NCBI RefSeq assembly: GCF_006159205.1
Contig: NZ_CP040812.1
Coordinates: forward strand, 3,658,001 to 3,722,000
Direction: 5' to 3'
Origin: Antarcticibacterium flavum
Lineage (GTDB): Bacteria > Bacteroidota > Bacteroidia > Flavobacteriales > Flavobacteriaceae
DNA: 64,000 nt
Each line of letters begins with the position of its first letter. The first letter of the stretch is position 1. Shown here in pieces: positions 1 to 7,407 of the stretch. A program made the position numbers and the translations under genes. The notes under the pieces are model-generated. The model saw only the letters and a list, made by a program, of their open reading frames with translations. It searched no databases and was not told where the DNA came from.

Positions 1-216
1 GTGAATGGTGGGAAGATCCAAAAACTAAGTTTCTCCACTCTTAAAGGGTTCGGGAATGCAATTTTAGCACTGGAAAAATTAGGAGCTGGTTTTGGATTCG
101 TAAAAGCAGGGAATCAGTTTGTTCAAAGAGGTATTTATAAGCCTTCAGAGTTTCAAACCGTATTAACCAGAGGAGTATGGAATGAAATTACTTTCCTAGC
201 TACAACAGTAAAATAA
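1..216 (+). CDS. Hypothetical protein, probably cut by the window edge
   Basis: An open frame runs from base 1 to a TAA at 214-216. Base 1 begins a GTG, but there is no upstream sequence to judge the start, so this may be the C-terminal part of a longer gene. The 71 visible residues are small and glycine/phenylalanine-rich in the middle (GAGFGFVKAGNQF) and do not match a family I recognise. It is followed after 24 bp by the DUF2693 gene in the same direction, so it is probably part of the same small-gene transcription unit. No function can be given. Confidence 0.5.
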   Translation: MNGGKIQKLSFSTLKGFGNAILALEKLGAGFGFVKAGNQFVQRGIYKPSEFQTVLTRGVWNEITFLATTVK

Positions 217-240
217 TAATAACCAATTAAAGATAGAAAT

Positions 241-564
241 ATGAAAACTACAAAAACCACCTTCAGATCAAAAGTATTTAACTGGGCACATGAGCTTGTA
301 AGAAGTACAGGTAAAAGCTTTGCAGTTTGTTTAGCTAAGGCCTGGGCCTTGTATCGTTTGCGTAAAAGAATGGCAACAGACACGGTTAAAATCGCATTTG
401 AGAAAGCGGATGGCAGCCTCAGAATTGCCTATGCTACTCTTAAAAATGTAGCGGATAAGATCAAAGGTACAGGAACACCAAACTATAAAACCCTTACCTA
501 TTTTGATACAGAGGCCAACGGTTTTAGATCCTTCAAGGTGGAAAACTTTATAGCTGCTTATTAA
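241..564 (+). CDS. DUF2693 / WYL_2 (Sm-like SH3 beta-barrel) family small protein
   Basis: The 107-residue basic protein has an N-terminal helix-rich segment containing FAVCLAKAWALYRLRK (about 28-43), then a beta-rich half beginning VKIAFEKADGSLRIAYATL (about 48-66) and ending in a conserved-looking YFDTEANGFRSFK stretch. This arrangement, a helix followed by a K-x-DGS-x-R strand pair, is what I know from DUF2693 (WYL_2) proteins, which are common on Bacteroidetes mobile elements and phages and have no established biochemical role. It is the second gene of a rightward run of small genes. Family assignment is from motif memory only; an RNA- or nucleic-acid-binding role would be inference from the fold name. 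Confidence 0.6.
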   Translation: MKTTKTTFRSKVFNWAHELVRSTGKSFAVCLAKAWALYRLRKRMATDTVKIAFEKADGSLRIAYATLKNVADKIKGTGTPNYKTLTYFDTEANGFRSFKVENFIAAY

Positions 565-606
565 TTAACCCGGGGGTGTAAAAGCCCCCATCTAAAAAAC
601 TCAAAA

Positions 607-705
607 ATGAAAAGAATAAACATACACCCGGTGGCACTTGTGATTAGTGTGGGAATGGTAATTTGGACAATAGGAAATATAATAATTGAAGGTATTCCTT
701 ATTAA
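607..705 (+). CDS. Possible 32-residue single-span membrane microprotein
   Basis: ATG at 607 opens a 32-codon frame ending TAA at 703-705. The predicted peptide has a short basic start (MKRINIHP) followed by about 18 hydrophobic residues (VALVISVGMVIWTIGNIII), which would make one membrane span. It fills the gap between the DUF2693 gene and the next small gene in the same direction, with 11 bp to the following ATG. Coding status rests on its position in a tightly packed run and on the sensible membrane-like sequence; it has no recognisable family. Confidence 0.45.
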   Translation: MKRINIHPVALVISVGMVIWTIGNIIIEGIPY

Positions 706-716
706 AACGTAAAGAT

Positions 717-863
717 ATGAGTCCGGAGTTTACAAAGTGGTTAGCAGACTACAGGGAGTTTAAAAGGAGCTGGAAAAGTTACACCTGTAAAGAGAAAAGA
801 ATCCTTTTAAATGACTTTCAAGAAAGACTATACGAATTAGATAACAAACCCTTTGAGATATGA
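717..863 (+). CDS. Small hypothetical protein (48 aa)
   Basis: ATG at 717 to TGA at 861-863 encodes a charged 48-residue protein rich in Trp, Tyr, Lys and Glu (for example KWLADYREFKRSWKSY), likely helical and soluble. The stop overlaps the next start as ATGA (860-863), a strong sign of translational coupling and of real coding in both frames. It lies in the small-gene run left of tRNA-Ser. I do not recognise the family. Confidence 0.5.
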   Translation: MSPEFTKWLADYREFKRSWKSYTCKEKRILLNDFQERLYELDNKPFEI

Positions 864-1042
864 ACCAATTAAACCACCTTTTTACAGGGTTTTCCACACT
901 ATTCGACCCTGAATCCTCCACTGAAGAAAAAGCACGGGTAAAGGCAGCTATTCAAAGCAGGGTTGAAAACAACCTAGACCTTATAAACAGAGTATCAAAA
1001 GAGACAGAGGTTAATTCCTCTCACATAACAATAAACTATTAA
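860..1042 (+). CDS. Small hypothetical protein (60 aa)
   Basis: The 60-residue product starts at an ATG overlapping the preceding stop by four bases. It is mainly helical by composition (SSTEEKARVKAAIQSRVENN) with no signal peptide or membrane span. The gene continues the rightward run and is followed after 15 bp by the next gene. No family recognised; the coupled start supports expression. Confidence 0.5.
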   Translation: MNQLNHLFTGFSTLFDPESSTEEKARVKAAIQSRVENNLDLINRVSKETEVNSSHITINY

Positions 1043-1057
1043 CTAAATCTTACAATT

Positions 1058-1441
1058 ATGAGAATACCAACAGATTTTTGCGTGAACCAACAAAAAGAAA
1101 CTATTGTACAAATTTTGACAGATCACATAATCTTTGAAAGGATCTATACAGGAATGCAGGAGGTAACAAAGGCTGCAAATCCAACCTGTGAAGATTTTGA
1201 CCCGGTACATTTTTACAATGGCTTTGCAAACGCCTGGATCTTCTTAGTAGCTTATGAACTACCGGATGAGGTTGAGGAGGCTTTAAAGGATGAACTTTCA
1301 GATATCTTTTTTAAATACTTCAGAGAGGATCTAGCTAAACCCTATGACCAAAGGAAAACAGCCATAGACCTGGCGAATCATATTTTTATAGACTGGGAAA
1401 CCACAATTGATAAAGCTGAAAGGAGGTTGAGAAGTGCATAA
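1058..1441 (+). CDS. Hypothetical protein (127 aa), last gene of the small-gene run
   Basis: A 127-residue acidic, helix-rich protein with several aromatic patches (FYNGFANAWIFLVAYELPDEVEEALKDEL is split over about 52-78). There is no signal peptide or transmembrane segment and no motif I can assign. It is the last rightward gene before a stem-loop terminator at 1467-1505. Its placement with DUF2693 and several microproteins suggests cargo or accessory functions of an integrated element, which is inference from context. Confidence 0.6.
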   Translation: MRIPTDFCVNQQKETIVQILTDHIIFERIYTGMQEVTKAANPTCEDFDPVHFYNGFANAWIFLVAYELPDEVEEALKDELSDIFFKYFREDLAKPYDQRKTAIDLANHIFIDWETTIDKAERRLRSA

Positions 1442-1466
1442 AAAACACCTCTCATTTTTTTAATAG

Positions 1467-1505
1467 AAAAGCCATTAAGCAAATACACTTAATGGCTTCT
1501 TTATT
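1467..1505. terminator. Bidirectional intrinsic terminator
   Basis: A perfect 11-bp inverted repeat, AAGCCATTAAG (1469-1479) and CTTAATGGCTT (1488-1498), with an 8-nt loop sits between convergent genes. It is followed by T-rich sequence on the plus strand and preceded by A-rich sequence, so it can serve both the small-gene run and the minus-strand gene at 1521-1859. Confidence 0.75.
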
Positions 1506-1520
1506 TTACATTTTTAAAAT

Positions 1521-1859
1521 CTACTCAAAACTTAAAATTCTCGTCCTTACTTTATCTTCTATAAACTCCACTCTTACCTCCCAATAACTCCTAATCATAG
1601 CCCCAAAACCATTTTGTGAGTCCACATAAGATATTACATAAAACGTATCTCCTTCCCGGTTTATTTCAGCTCCCCGAATGCCTGGGAAATCGGCTGTAGA
1701 TGGTGCTTTTAATTTCGATTTAATCGCTTTCTCCGCATAAATAAGAGCATAGGAATCAGTTCTTTGATCTTCTGGTTCTCCATCAACAGAAGAGCCAATT
1801 AAACCTATTATAAATATCCCTATGATTAATATACCAACAACTTGTAGACAACCTTTCAT
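1521..1859 (-). CDS. Small membrane-anchored hypothetical protein
   Basis: The 112-residue protein begins with a hydrophobic segment (VVGILIIGIFIIGLIG, about 7-22) that would be an N-terminal membrane anchor. The exported part contains KLKAPSTADFPG and SYVDSQNGFGAMIRSYWEV. The 'YVDxQNxFGAxxRS' pattern recurs in small hypothetical proteins of phages, plasmids and diverse bacteria whose role is unknown. It is the last gene before the tRNA-Ser region and points away from it. Function unknown. Confidence 0.6.
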   Translation of the reverse strand: MKGCLQVVGILIIGIFIIGLIGSSVDGEPEDQRTDSYALIYAEKAIKSKLKAPSTADFPGIRGAEINREGDTFYVISYVDSQNGFGAMIRSYWEVRVEFIEDKVRTRILSFE

Positions 1860-2308
1860 ATTTCTTTAGATTAAAATTATTTACTACAAGTTATTCTTTT
1901 AAAAATTTAGGCTGTTACGGAAAACCACATAATAGGCTATTTTATAAAAAAAATGTATGAATCACTGGCATCTACGCATACCCAATAAACTTGTCACACC
2001 ATATTTTAAAGCGACTTTTTACTTTCGTTTTCTAAGCCTCGGACCCCTGTCCTTTTTTTAGATCAGGGCAGTAAATACCTTGGCTTTCTGAGTTGTCCTT
2101 TTCCTATTGGAAAGAATAATTCACATTAGATAATTAACCTTAATAATTGAACTATGTCGCTGTAGATAGATTATTTATCGAGGTGGAATAAGGGCATGTA
2201 AAAGGTTTTCAATTTATAGATTTTCCCAATAAATTTTGAACAAAAGAAGATGAAATATAGCCTGAAGCAAATCAACCGTACATTAATCGTACAAACTATA
2301 AAGAATTA
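1860..2308. other. Gene-free AT-rich stretch between the small-gene region and tRNA-Ser
   Basis: About 450 bp with no credible coding frame on either strand. It separates the accessory-looking small genes from the 3' end of tRNA-Ser and would be where the junction of an element integrated at that tRNA lies. No copy of the tRNA 3' end or integrase fragment is visible in it. Confidence 0.5.
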
Positions 2309-2345
2309 AAACCGTAACTTCTGTATTATCAGCGTGTTACGGTTT
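2309..2345 (-). terminator. Perfect inverted repeat just downstream of tRNA-Ser (candidate terminator)
   Basis: AAACCGTAAC (2309-2318) and GTTACGGTTT (2336-2345) form a 10-bp stem with a 17-nt loop, starting 8 bp beyond the tRNA 3' end. On the minus strand the stem is followed by TAATTCTTTA, so termination of the tRNA transcript is the simplest reading. A recombination-site role is an alternative because of the position. Confidence 0.5.
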
Positions 2346-2352
2346 AGTCAAG

Positions 2353-2437
2353 CGGAGAAAGAGGGATTCGAACCCCCGGAGGTGTGACCCTCAACAGTTT
2401 TCAAGACTGCCGCATTCGACCACTCTGCCATTTCTCC
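2353..2437 (-). tRNA. tRNA-Ser (anticodon UGA)
   Basis: The minus strand folds as a class II tRNA of 85 nt: the acceptor GGAGAAA pairs with TTTCTCC, the discriminator is G, and CCA is not encoded. The anticodon stem CAGT/ACTG encloses CTTGAAA, giving anticodon TGA, which reads UCN serine codons. The long variable arm GAGGGTCACACCTC is typical of serine tRNAs and the T-loop GGTTCGAATCC is intact. The 3' end faces the accessory small-gene region to the left, the usual orientation for an integration target. Confidence 0.95.
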
Positions 2438-2473
2438 TTTGAGTGCCTCATCAGGTATTCCCTGATTGCGGCT

Positions 2474-2482
2474 GCAAATATA
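2474..2482 (-). promoter_or_regulatory. Bacteroidetes -7 promoter box for tRNA-Ser
   Basis: On the minus strand the sequence reads TATATTTGC, a match to TAnnTTTG, 37 bp upstream of the tRNA 5' end. No clear -33 TTG lies at the usual distance. Confidence 0.5.
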
Positions 2483-2786
2483 GAAAGCTTTTTTCTTTTC
2501 AGCCGAATTTTTTTGCAGTTTTTTTTAGATTTTTTTCTCTGCCAGTTTACATTTTTCGACCTGCCTAATGTTCAGCTTCTTAGCAGGAGGTTTTGAAAGT
2601 TAGCCACAGGCTTCAAAAGAAAAATATCCTATACCAAATCCCGGGGAATAAATTCTACTGGAACCCGAGGCCCGTTTTGATACCGGTTTTTCAAGGTTGC
2701 ATTTTATACTCTTTTGTTTATGGACTTTCTTTAATTTTCGGGGTTTGAATAATTTGCTCATAACTATTGGGACTTAGGTGAATTTT
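2483..2786. other. Intergenic stretch between tRNA-Ser and nhaA
   Basis: About 300 bp, T-rich near the tRNA and otherwise unremarkable. I see no RNA gene, repeat or reading frame I would defend. Confidence 0.4.
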
Positions 2787-4196
2787 TCAGGAGTCAGACC
2801 TTACCAGTCCGGGGCTTTTGGGCTTTACAGCCGCAGGAGTTTCGGCCTCACTTTCTTTCAACCTTTTCTTCCTCATCCTGCTGCTTATTATTCGCAGGTA
2901 GAAATAGCCTATGATACCGGCAAGCATGGAAGCTGTTAGTATCCCAATCTTGGCCTGTACCCTATAGGTTTCATCAACGAATGCAAGATCTGTTATAAAA
3001 AGGGACATGGTAAACCCAATCGCGGCCAGTAATCCTATCCCCGAAATATGATGCCAGTTCACTCCTTTGGGGAGGTCTCCCAGTTTTAGAAAAACCATTA
3101 GCCTGGTAAATATGATAACCCCCAGAAATTTACCGATAATAAGGCCAAGGATCACGCCCAGGGCTACAGGACTATGGAAGAATTGAAGAGACTCTGCAGT
3201 AATGGTTACCCCGGCGTTTGCAAAGGCAAAAATTGGGAGAACCACGAAACTTACAAAGGGATGTAAGGCGTGCTCAAGACGTTGCAGGGGAGGGGTTGCA
3301 TCCTCTGCCAGGGAAGAGAATTTTTCAATAGTATGGGAAATTTCCTGCTCTATCTCGGGTTCACTCTTTTTCCTGCTTTGTTTTATTTTTTTAATTTCAT
3401 TGGTAAGCCATTTCACTTTTCGCAGAAAAACCGGGGTGTCTATCCTTTTGCTGGTAGGAATTGCAAAAGCTGCAAGAACTGCCGCTATAGTGGCATGTAC
3501 GCCAGAGAGCAGGATTGCCAGCCATAAACCGCCAATTCCCATCACGGCATAAAATAAGGTATTGCGTATACCAATTTGGTTGGCAGCTATAAGTATGAAC
3601 AGGAAGAATGCGCCCATTGCAAGGCTCTCGATGGAAACTTCAGAAGTATAGAAGAATGCGATCACCAGTACCGCCCCAAGGTCATCTACTATTGCCAGGG
3701 CAGTTAAAAAGACCTTGAGGGATAGAGGTACTTTGTCCCCAAGCAAATAAAGGATCCCGAGTGCAAAGGCAATATCTGTAGCCATTGGAATACCCCAGCC
3801 GCTTACTGCAGGGCTTCCGGCGGTAAAGAAATAATAAATAAGGGCAGGGAAAACCATTCCTCCAATTGCTGCTGAAATAGGCAGGATGGCTCCCCGTACT
3901 TTGGAAAGCTGCCCGTGCATGATCTCCCTTTTGAGTTCCAGGCCTACCAGGAAAAAGAACATAGACATCAACCCGTCATTGATCCAGTGTAGTATGTTTT
4001 TTCTTATATAAAAATCATTGAACCCAATATGAATATACTGCTTCCAGATACTATGATACCCTTCTGCCAGGGGTGAATTCGCGACGATCATAGCCAGAAG
4101 GGCAGAAAAAATAAGAAGCAAACCTACCGAGGTTTGCCTTTCTATAAAATTCTTAATGGGGAGTAACAGATAGATATCGAGTGTAGATTTTTTCAT
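2787..4196 (-). CDS. nhaA: Na+/H+ antiporter NhaA
   Basis: An inner-membrane sodium/proton antiporter that exchanges cytoplasmic Na+ or Li+ for external protons in pH and sodium homeostasis. Eleven or twelve hydrophobic segments are visible. The ATDIAFALG signature (about 139-147) and the adjacent aspartates of the ion-binding site in AIVDDLGAV (D171-D172) are present. The protein is 469 residues against about 390 for E. coli NhaA; the excess is a charged cytoplasmic loop around 255-315 (KKIKQSRKKSEPEIEQE) and a basic C-terminal tail. Such longer forms are usual in marine Bacteroidetes. It is monocistronic, with a TAAATTTG box about 53 bp upstream of the start codon. Confidence 0.93.
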   Translation of the reverse strand: MKKSTLDIYLLLPIKNFIERQTSVGLLLIFSALLAMIVANSPLAEGYHSIWKQYIHIGFNDFYIRKNILHWINDGLMSMFFFLVGLELKREIMHGQLSKVRGAILPISAAIGGMVFPALIYYFFTAGSPAVSGWGIPMATDIAFALGILYLLGDKVPLSLKVFLTALAIVDDLGAVLVIAFFYTSEVSIESLAMGAFFLFILIAANQIGIRNTLFYAVMGIGGLWLAILLSGVHATIAAVLAAFAIPTSKRIDTPVFLRKVKWLTNEIKKIKQSRKKSEPEIEQEISHTIEKFSSLAEDATPPLQRLEHALHPFVSFVVLPIFAFANAGVTITAESLQFFHSPVALGVILGLIIGKFLGVIIFTRLMVFLKLGDLPKGVNWHHISGIGLLAAIGFTMSLFITDLAFVDETYRVQAKIGILTASMLAGIIGYFYLRIISSRMRKKRLKESEAETPAAVKPKSPGLVRSDS

Positions 4197-4248
4197 ATCG
4201 ACTATTTTGGAAAGGACTTTTTCACCTGTTTTGCTACAGTATGTCCTA

Positions 4249-4256
4249 CAAATTTA
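4249..4256 (-). promoter_or_regulatory. -7 promoter box for nhaA
   Basis: The minus strand reads TAAATTTG, a perfect TAnnTTTG match, 53 bp upstream of the nhaA ATG. A -33 TTG at the usual spacing is not obvious. Confidence 0.4.
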
Positions 4257-4340
4257 TCTTAATACCCGGGGAGAAAATATGACAATTGTCAGGTTATAAT
4301 CACAGAAAGATCGGAAAAAAACCTGTAATAATTTACCTCC

Positions 4341-4910
4341 TTAGTCAATAATAATTTGATAGCTATCCAACAATCCCGCAATATTTTGAGAAGAAAACCT
4401 GGCGCGGGTTAAGCTGTTTTTTTGGGGGTTGATAGAGAAGTTGCGGGCCAGCCTAAGATCGGCCTTTTTTAAATTTGTATTCTGAAAGATCGCGCCATCG
4501 AGATCACAATCCTTAAATACCGTTTGTTCCAAATTTGCTTCTGAATAATCCACCTGCGTGAGAACACAATTTATGAACCTGGTATTTTTAATTTTCAGCT
4601 TATAAAAAGAGGAAAAACTAAGGTTGCAATTTGTATAGCTGAAGCTAAGGAGAAAGGGATCACACTCCTCAAACCTCAATCCCATTAATTTACAATTGGT
4701 AAAAGTGACGTCCCGGAAGGTGGTTCCTCTCAGGTTTATATTGCTAAGGTCACATTCTATGAATTCACATTCGCTGAAGACGGCTCCCGCGAAGCTCATA
4801 GAAGTAAAATTGCAGGTTTTAAAGGAACAGGAATCATACTCTGCCTCCCTGAAATTTTCAGGAAAAGATTCTGTTTGATAGATTTTATCTGCAATAAGAG
4901 GAAGGTTCAT
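4341..4910 (-). CDS. Pentapeptide-repeat protein
   Basis: The 189-residue protein is built almost entirely of A(D/N)LxF-type pentapeptides (for example SFKTCNFTSMSFAGAVFSEC and the later ANLEQTVFKDCDLDGAIF), which should form a right-handed quadrilateral beta-helix. It has no signal peptide and so is probably cytosolic. The C-terminal end NPQKNSLTRARFSSQ followed by LLDSYQIIID matches a common cap of about 190-residue pentapeptide proteins. Some relatives (Qnr, MfpA) mimic DNA and protect gyrase, but the typical Qnr length and features are not clearly present, so a quinolone-protection role is speculative. It stands alone between nhaA and a divergent lipoprotein gene. Confidence 0.85.
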   Translation of the reverse strand: MNLPLIADKIYQTESFPENFREAEYDSCSFKTCNFTSMSFAGAVFSECEFIECDLSNINLRGTTFRDVTFTNCKLMGLRFEECDPFLLSFSYTNCNLSFSSFYKLKIKNTRFINCVLTQVDYSEANLEQTVFKDCDLDGAIFQNTNLKKADLRLARNFSINPQKNSLTRARFSSQNIAGLLDSYQIIID

Positions 4911-5108
4911 GAAATGGATAGTTGAAAAATCTAAAGATATGATTTATTGACGTAAATGGAAGAAGGGGAGGGGCAAAAGGAAAAAATATTCAGCAATTAA
5001 AATAAATACAGGAAGCTTAAAATATGTCAATTTTTATCATATTTTTAACACTAAAATAAACAGGATTCTAACAGAGGATCCAATTTTATCAATTCACCTA
5101 AAACCTTC

Positions 5109-7067
5109 ATGAAAAGACACCTTTTTCCTCCCCTGCTCCTGTTCCTTTTACTCTTAGTTTCCTGTGAACCTGAAAGCAATAATCCGGAGCCTACAGTTAT
5201 TACCCCTCAACTTCTGGCCTGTGAAGGAAATTTTATAATCAGGAAAACCCTGGATACAGAGGATCTAAGGAATTGTTCCTCTGTCACAGGATCTATTTAT
5301 ATAGACACAGAATATTCCCAGGGAGTGATCCTGCGCGATCTCAAAGACCTGAAATCTATATCCGGAGACCTGGAGATCAAGGGTAAAAATATAACTCATT
5401 GGGAAGCTTTTGATAAGCTGGAGGAAATTGGCGGTAATCTCACGATCGGGAATTTGGAGGAGGTCACTACCTTAAATCTTAAAAACCTCAAAAAGATTGG
5501 TGGAGATCTTATAATATATGGAAATTCCAACCTGGCCAATATCGATTTTCCAGTTCTTAAGAGTATTGGAGGGAAATTCGAATATAGGGATAATTCCACC
5601 ACTATGGATTTTAATGGTTTAAACTCCCTGGAATCTATTGGTAATATTTCCTTTATAAACAATTCCGGGATCCAGAGTATTAATGGGTTTGGCAAATTAA
5701 CCCGCTTCAATTTTCTCTATGTTTTCAAAAATCCAATGCTTGAAGTGATAAAGGGCTTTACGGCTTTAACCGAAGTAAAGGAAATGAGTATCCTGGAAAA
5801 CAAAAAATTACGAAGCATTGAGGAATTTTCTGCTTTAAATATTATCGCCCAAAACCTGAACATGGAATCCAATTCCCTGCTGGAAGGGATTAGCGCTTTT
5901 GATAAACTTAAAAACATAGGGGGAGTAACCAATATTTCCGGTAATAGGGTAAATTTTGAGAATTCCTTTCCGGCTGTTGTTTCACTGGGGCAGGAGCTGT
6001 ACATTATCAACAATATACATCCCGGGAAGTTTCACAGCTTTAGGTCCCTGGAAAACTTTGGAGGACAGTATTTCACGGTAAGCTATAATGAGTTTTCTTC
6101 CTTCCACGGCCCGGATAAACTGGCAACAGCAGAGACAATAGCTTTCCAGGGTGGAGTTTTTGAGGAACTTACGGGATTTGAAAAATTGACATCTTTGAAT
6201 GGAAGGCTGGAAGTATTTTCAAGTGAAGGAGTAAAGAATATAACAGCTTTCAAAAATCTTAAGATTGTAGAGGGAAACCTGCAGTTCTATTATAATAAAA
6301 ATCTAAAGGATGCCACTGCTGTCCTAAATTCCATAGAACGCATTGGAGGGGAATTTCGCATGACAAATAATGGTGTCCTGGAAACTATTAATGCAGGGGA
6401 GCAGTTAAATTCTATAGGGAAGGAAATAGTCATTTCTGAAAATCCTTCCCTCTTAAAAATTGAGGGTTTTAATGGGGTGACAACGGTAGGGGAACATATG
6501 CTTATAAGATCAAATCATAAGCTGAAGGAGATGAGTGCTTTTAACAATCTGCCATCCATTGAATACCTGTATATAAGCGAGAACACGAATATGACTTCCT
6601 TTAACAGTTTCGCTGGCCTTAGATCTATCACAAGGGAGCTGGTCATAGCCGGGAATGCTTTTCTAGGTCAAATGAATGCCTTTCAATCCCTTGAAAGCAT
6701 TGGGACCATGCTTAGTATTGGGGTAAATGGCTTAAAGGATTTAAAGAATTTTCACAGCCTTACTAAAATTGGGGAAAGTCTATACATTTCCAATGAAAAT
6801 GGCTTGAAAACTTTGGAAGGGCTGGAAAATGTCGTGTCCGGTATAGAGATCATACATTTGACAGATAACGCTGAATTAATAAATATTTCTGCCCTTAGCA
6901 ATATTTCAGAAGTGTCCGGTTATATAAATATAGGTATGAATGTACGGCTATCGTCCTGTTCAATAGAATCCATTTGCCGGTTCATAAGGGGTGGTGGTGC
7001 TGTAGATTTTCGATATAACGGCGATGGGTGCAATGACAACCAGGTTGCCTTAACCTGTAATCAATAA
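5109..7067 (+). CDS. Large lipoprotein with tandem receptor L-domain-like leucine-rich repeats
   Basis: The 652-residue product starts with an SPII signal (MKRHLFPPLLLFLLLLVSC; lipid-modified Cys at residue 19). After a short linker the rest is a long array of about 22-30-residue repeats with the pattern L-x-x-I-G-G-x-L-x-I-x-x-N-x-x-L (for example LKKIGGDLIIYGNSNLANI), the repeat type of receptor L-domains and related surface LRR proteins. The end carries paired cysteines (LSSCSIESIC, GDGCNDNQVALTCNQ). It is likely anchored in the outer membrane and exposed, acting in binding or adhesion; that role is inferred from architecture. It is a single-gene unit ending in a strong terminator. Confidence 0.8.
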   Translation: MKRHLFPPLLLFLLLLVSCEPESNNPEPTVITPQLLACEGNFIIRKTLDTEDLRNCSSVTGSIYIDTEYSQGVILRDLKDLKSISGDLEIKGKNITHWEAFDKLEEIGGNLTIGNLEEVTTLNLKNLKKIGGDLIIYGNSNLANIDFPVLKSIGGKFEYRDNSTTMDFNGLNSLESIGNISFINNSGIQSINGFGKLTRFNFLYVFKNPMLEVIKGFTALTEVKEMSILENKKLRSIEEFSALNIIAQNLNMESNSLLEGISAFDKLKNIGGVTNISGNRVNFENSFPAVVSLGQELYIINNIHPGKFHSFRSLENFGGQYFTVSYNEFSSFHGPDKLATAETIAFQGGVFEELTGFEKLTSLNGRLEVFSSEGVKNITAFKNLKIVEGNLQFYYNKNLKDATAVLNSIERIGGEFRMTNNGVLETINAGEQLNSIGKEIVISENPSLLKIEGFNGVTTVGEHMLIRSNHKLKEMSAFNNLPSIEYLYISENTNMTSFNSFAGLRSITRELVIAGNAFLGQMNAFQSLESIGTMLSIGVNGLKDLKNFHSLTKIGESLYISNENGLKTLEGLENVVSGIEIIHLTDNAELINISALSNISEVSGYINIGMNVRLSSCSIESICRFIRGGGAVDFRYNGDGCNDNQVALTCNQ

Positions 7068-7089
7068 TTTCTATAAAAATACCTAAAAC

Positions 7090-7124
7090 AAAAATTCCCG
7101 GCTTTCCCGGGAATTTTTGTTTTA
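7090..7124 (+). terminator. Intrinsic terminator after the L-domain lipoprotein
   Basis: AAAAATTCCCGG (7090-7101) pairs perfectly with CCGGGAATTTTT (7107-7118) across a 5-nt loop and runs into TTTTTGTTTT, 23 bp after the stop codon. Confidence 0.85.
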
Positions 7125-7156
7125 AATCTATTCAATTACAAATATAAATTCATTAC

Positions 7157-7366
7157 TGTCCGGTAAAAGAGCCTGGACCGCTACCGCTGCTGGTATATAG
7201 ATCCCGGACTAAAATCCAGGTATATGGAAAACAGCACTTTACACAATTTTCAAAAGCGTGAATTTTCCTAAAGTTTTGGATCCAAAACCACTCCCAGGTT
7301 GAGATTGATATGGCCTTAGACTATATAGCAAGGCTTAAGGTACATTCGCCTATATTTAATCGGACA
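7157..7366. repeat. MITE-like repeat, copy A
   Basis: A 210-bp non-coding element. The left end TGTCCGGTAAA and right end TTTAATCGGACA are imperfect terminal inverted repeats. Internal landmarks shared with the other copies are CTGGACCGCT near the left end, GGACTAAAAT, a short hairpin at 7267-7279 followed by TCCAAAACCACTCCC, and AGCAAGGCTTAAGG. Copies occur at 10376-10589, 25729-25943 and 25966-26080. No target-site duplication could be recognised. Confidence 0.7.
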
Positions 7367-7407
7367 CCAGAAATAAATTTTCCGATTCCGGTTACCGTAA
7401 CGTCCTT

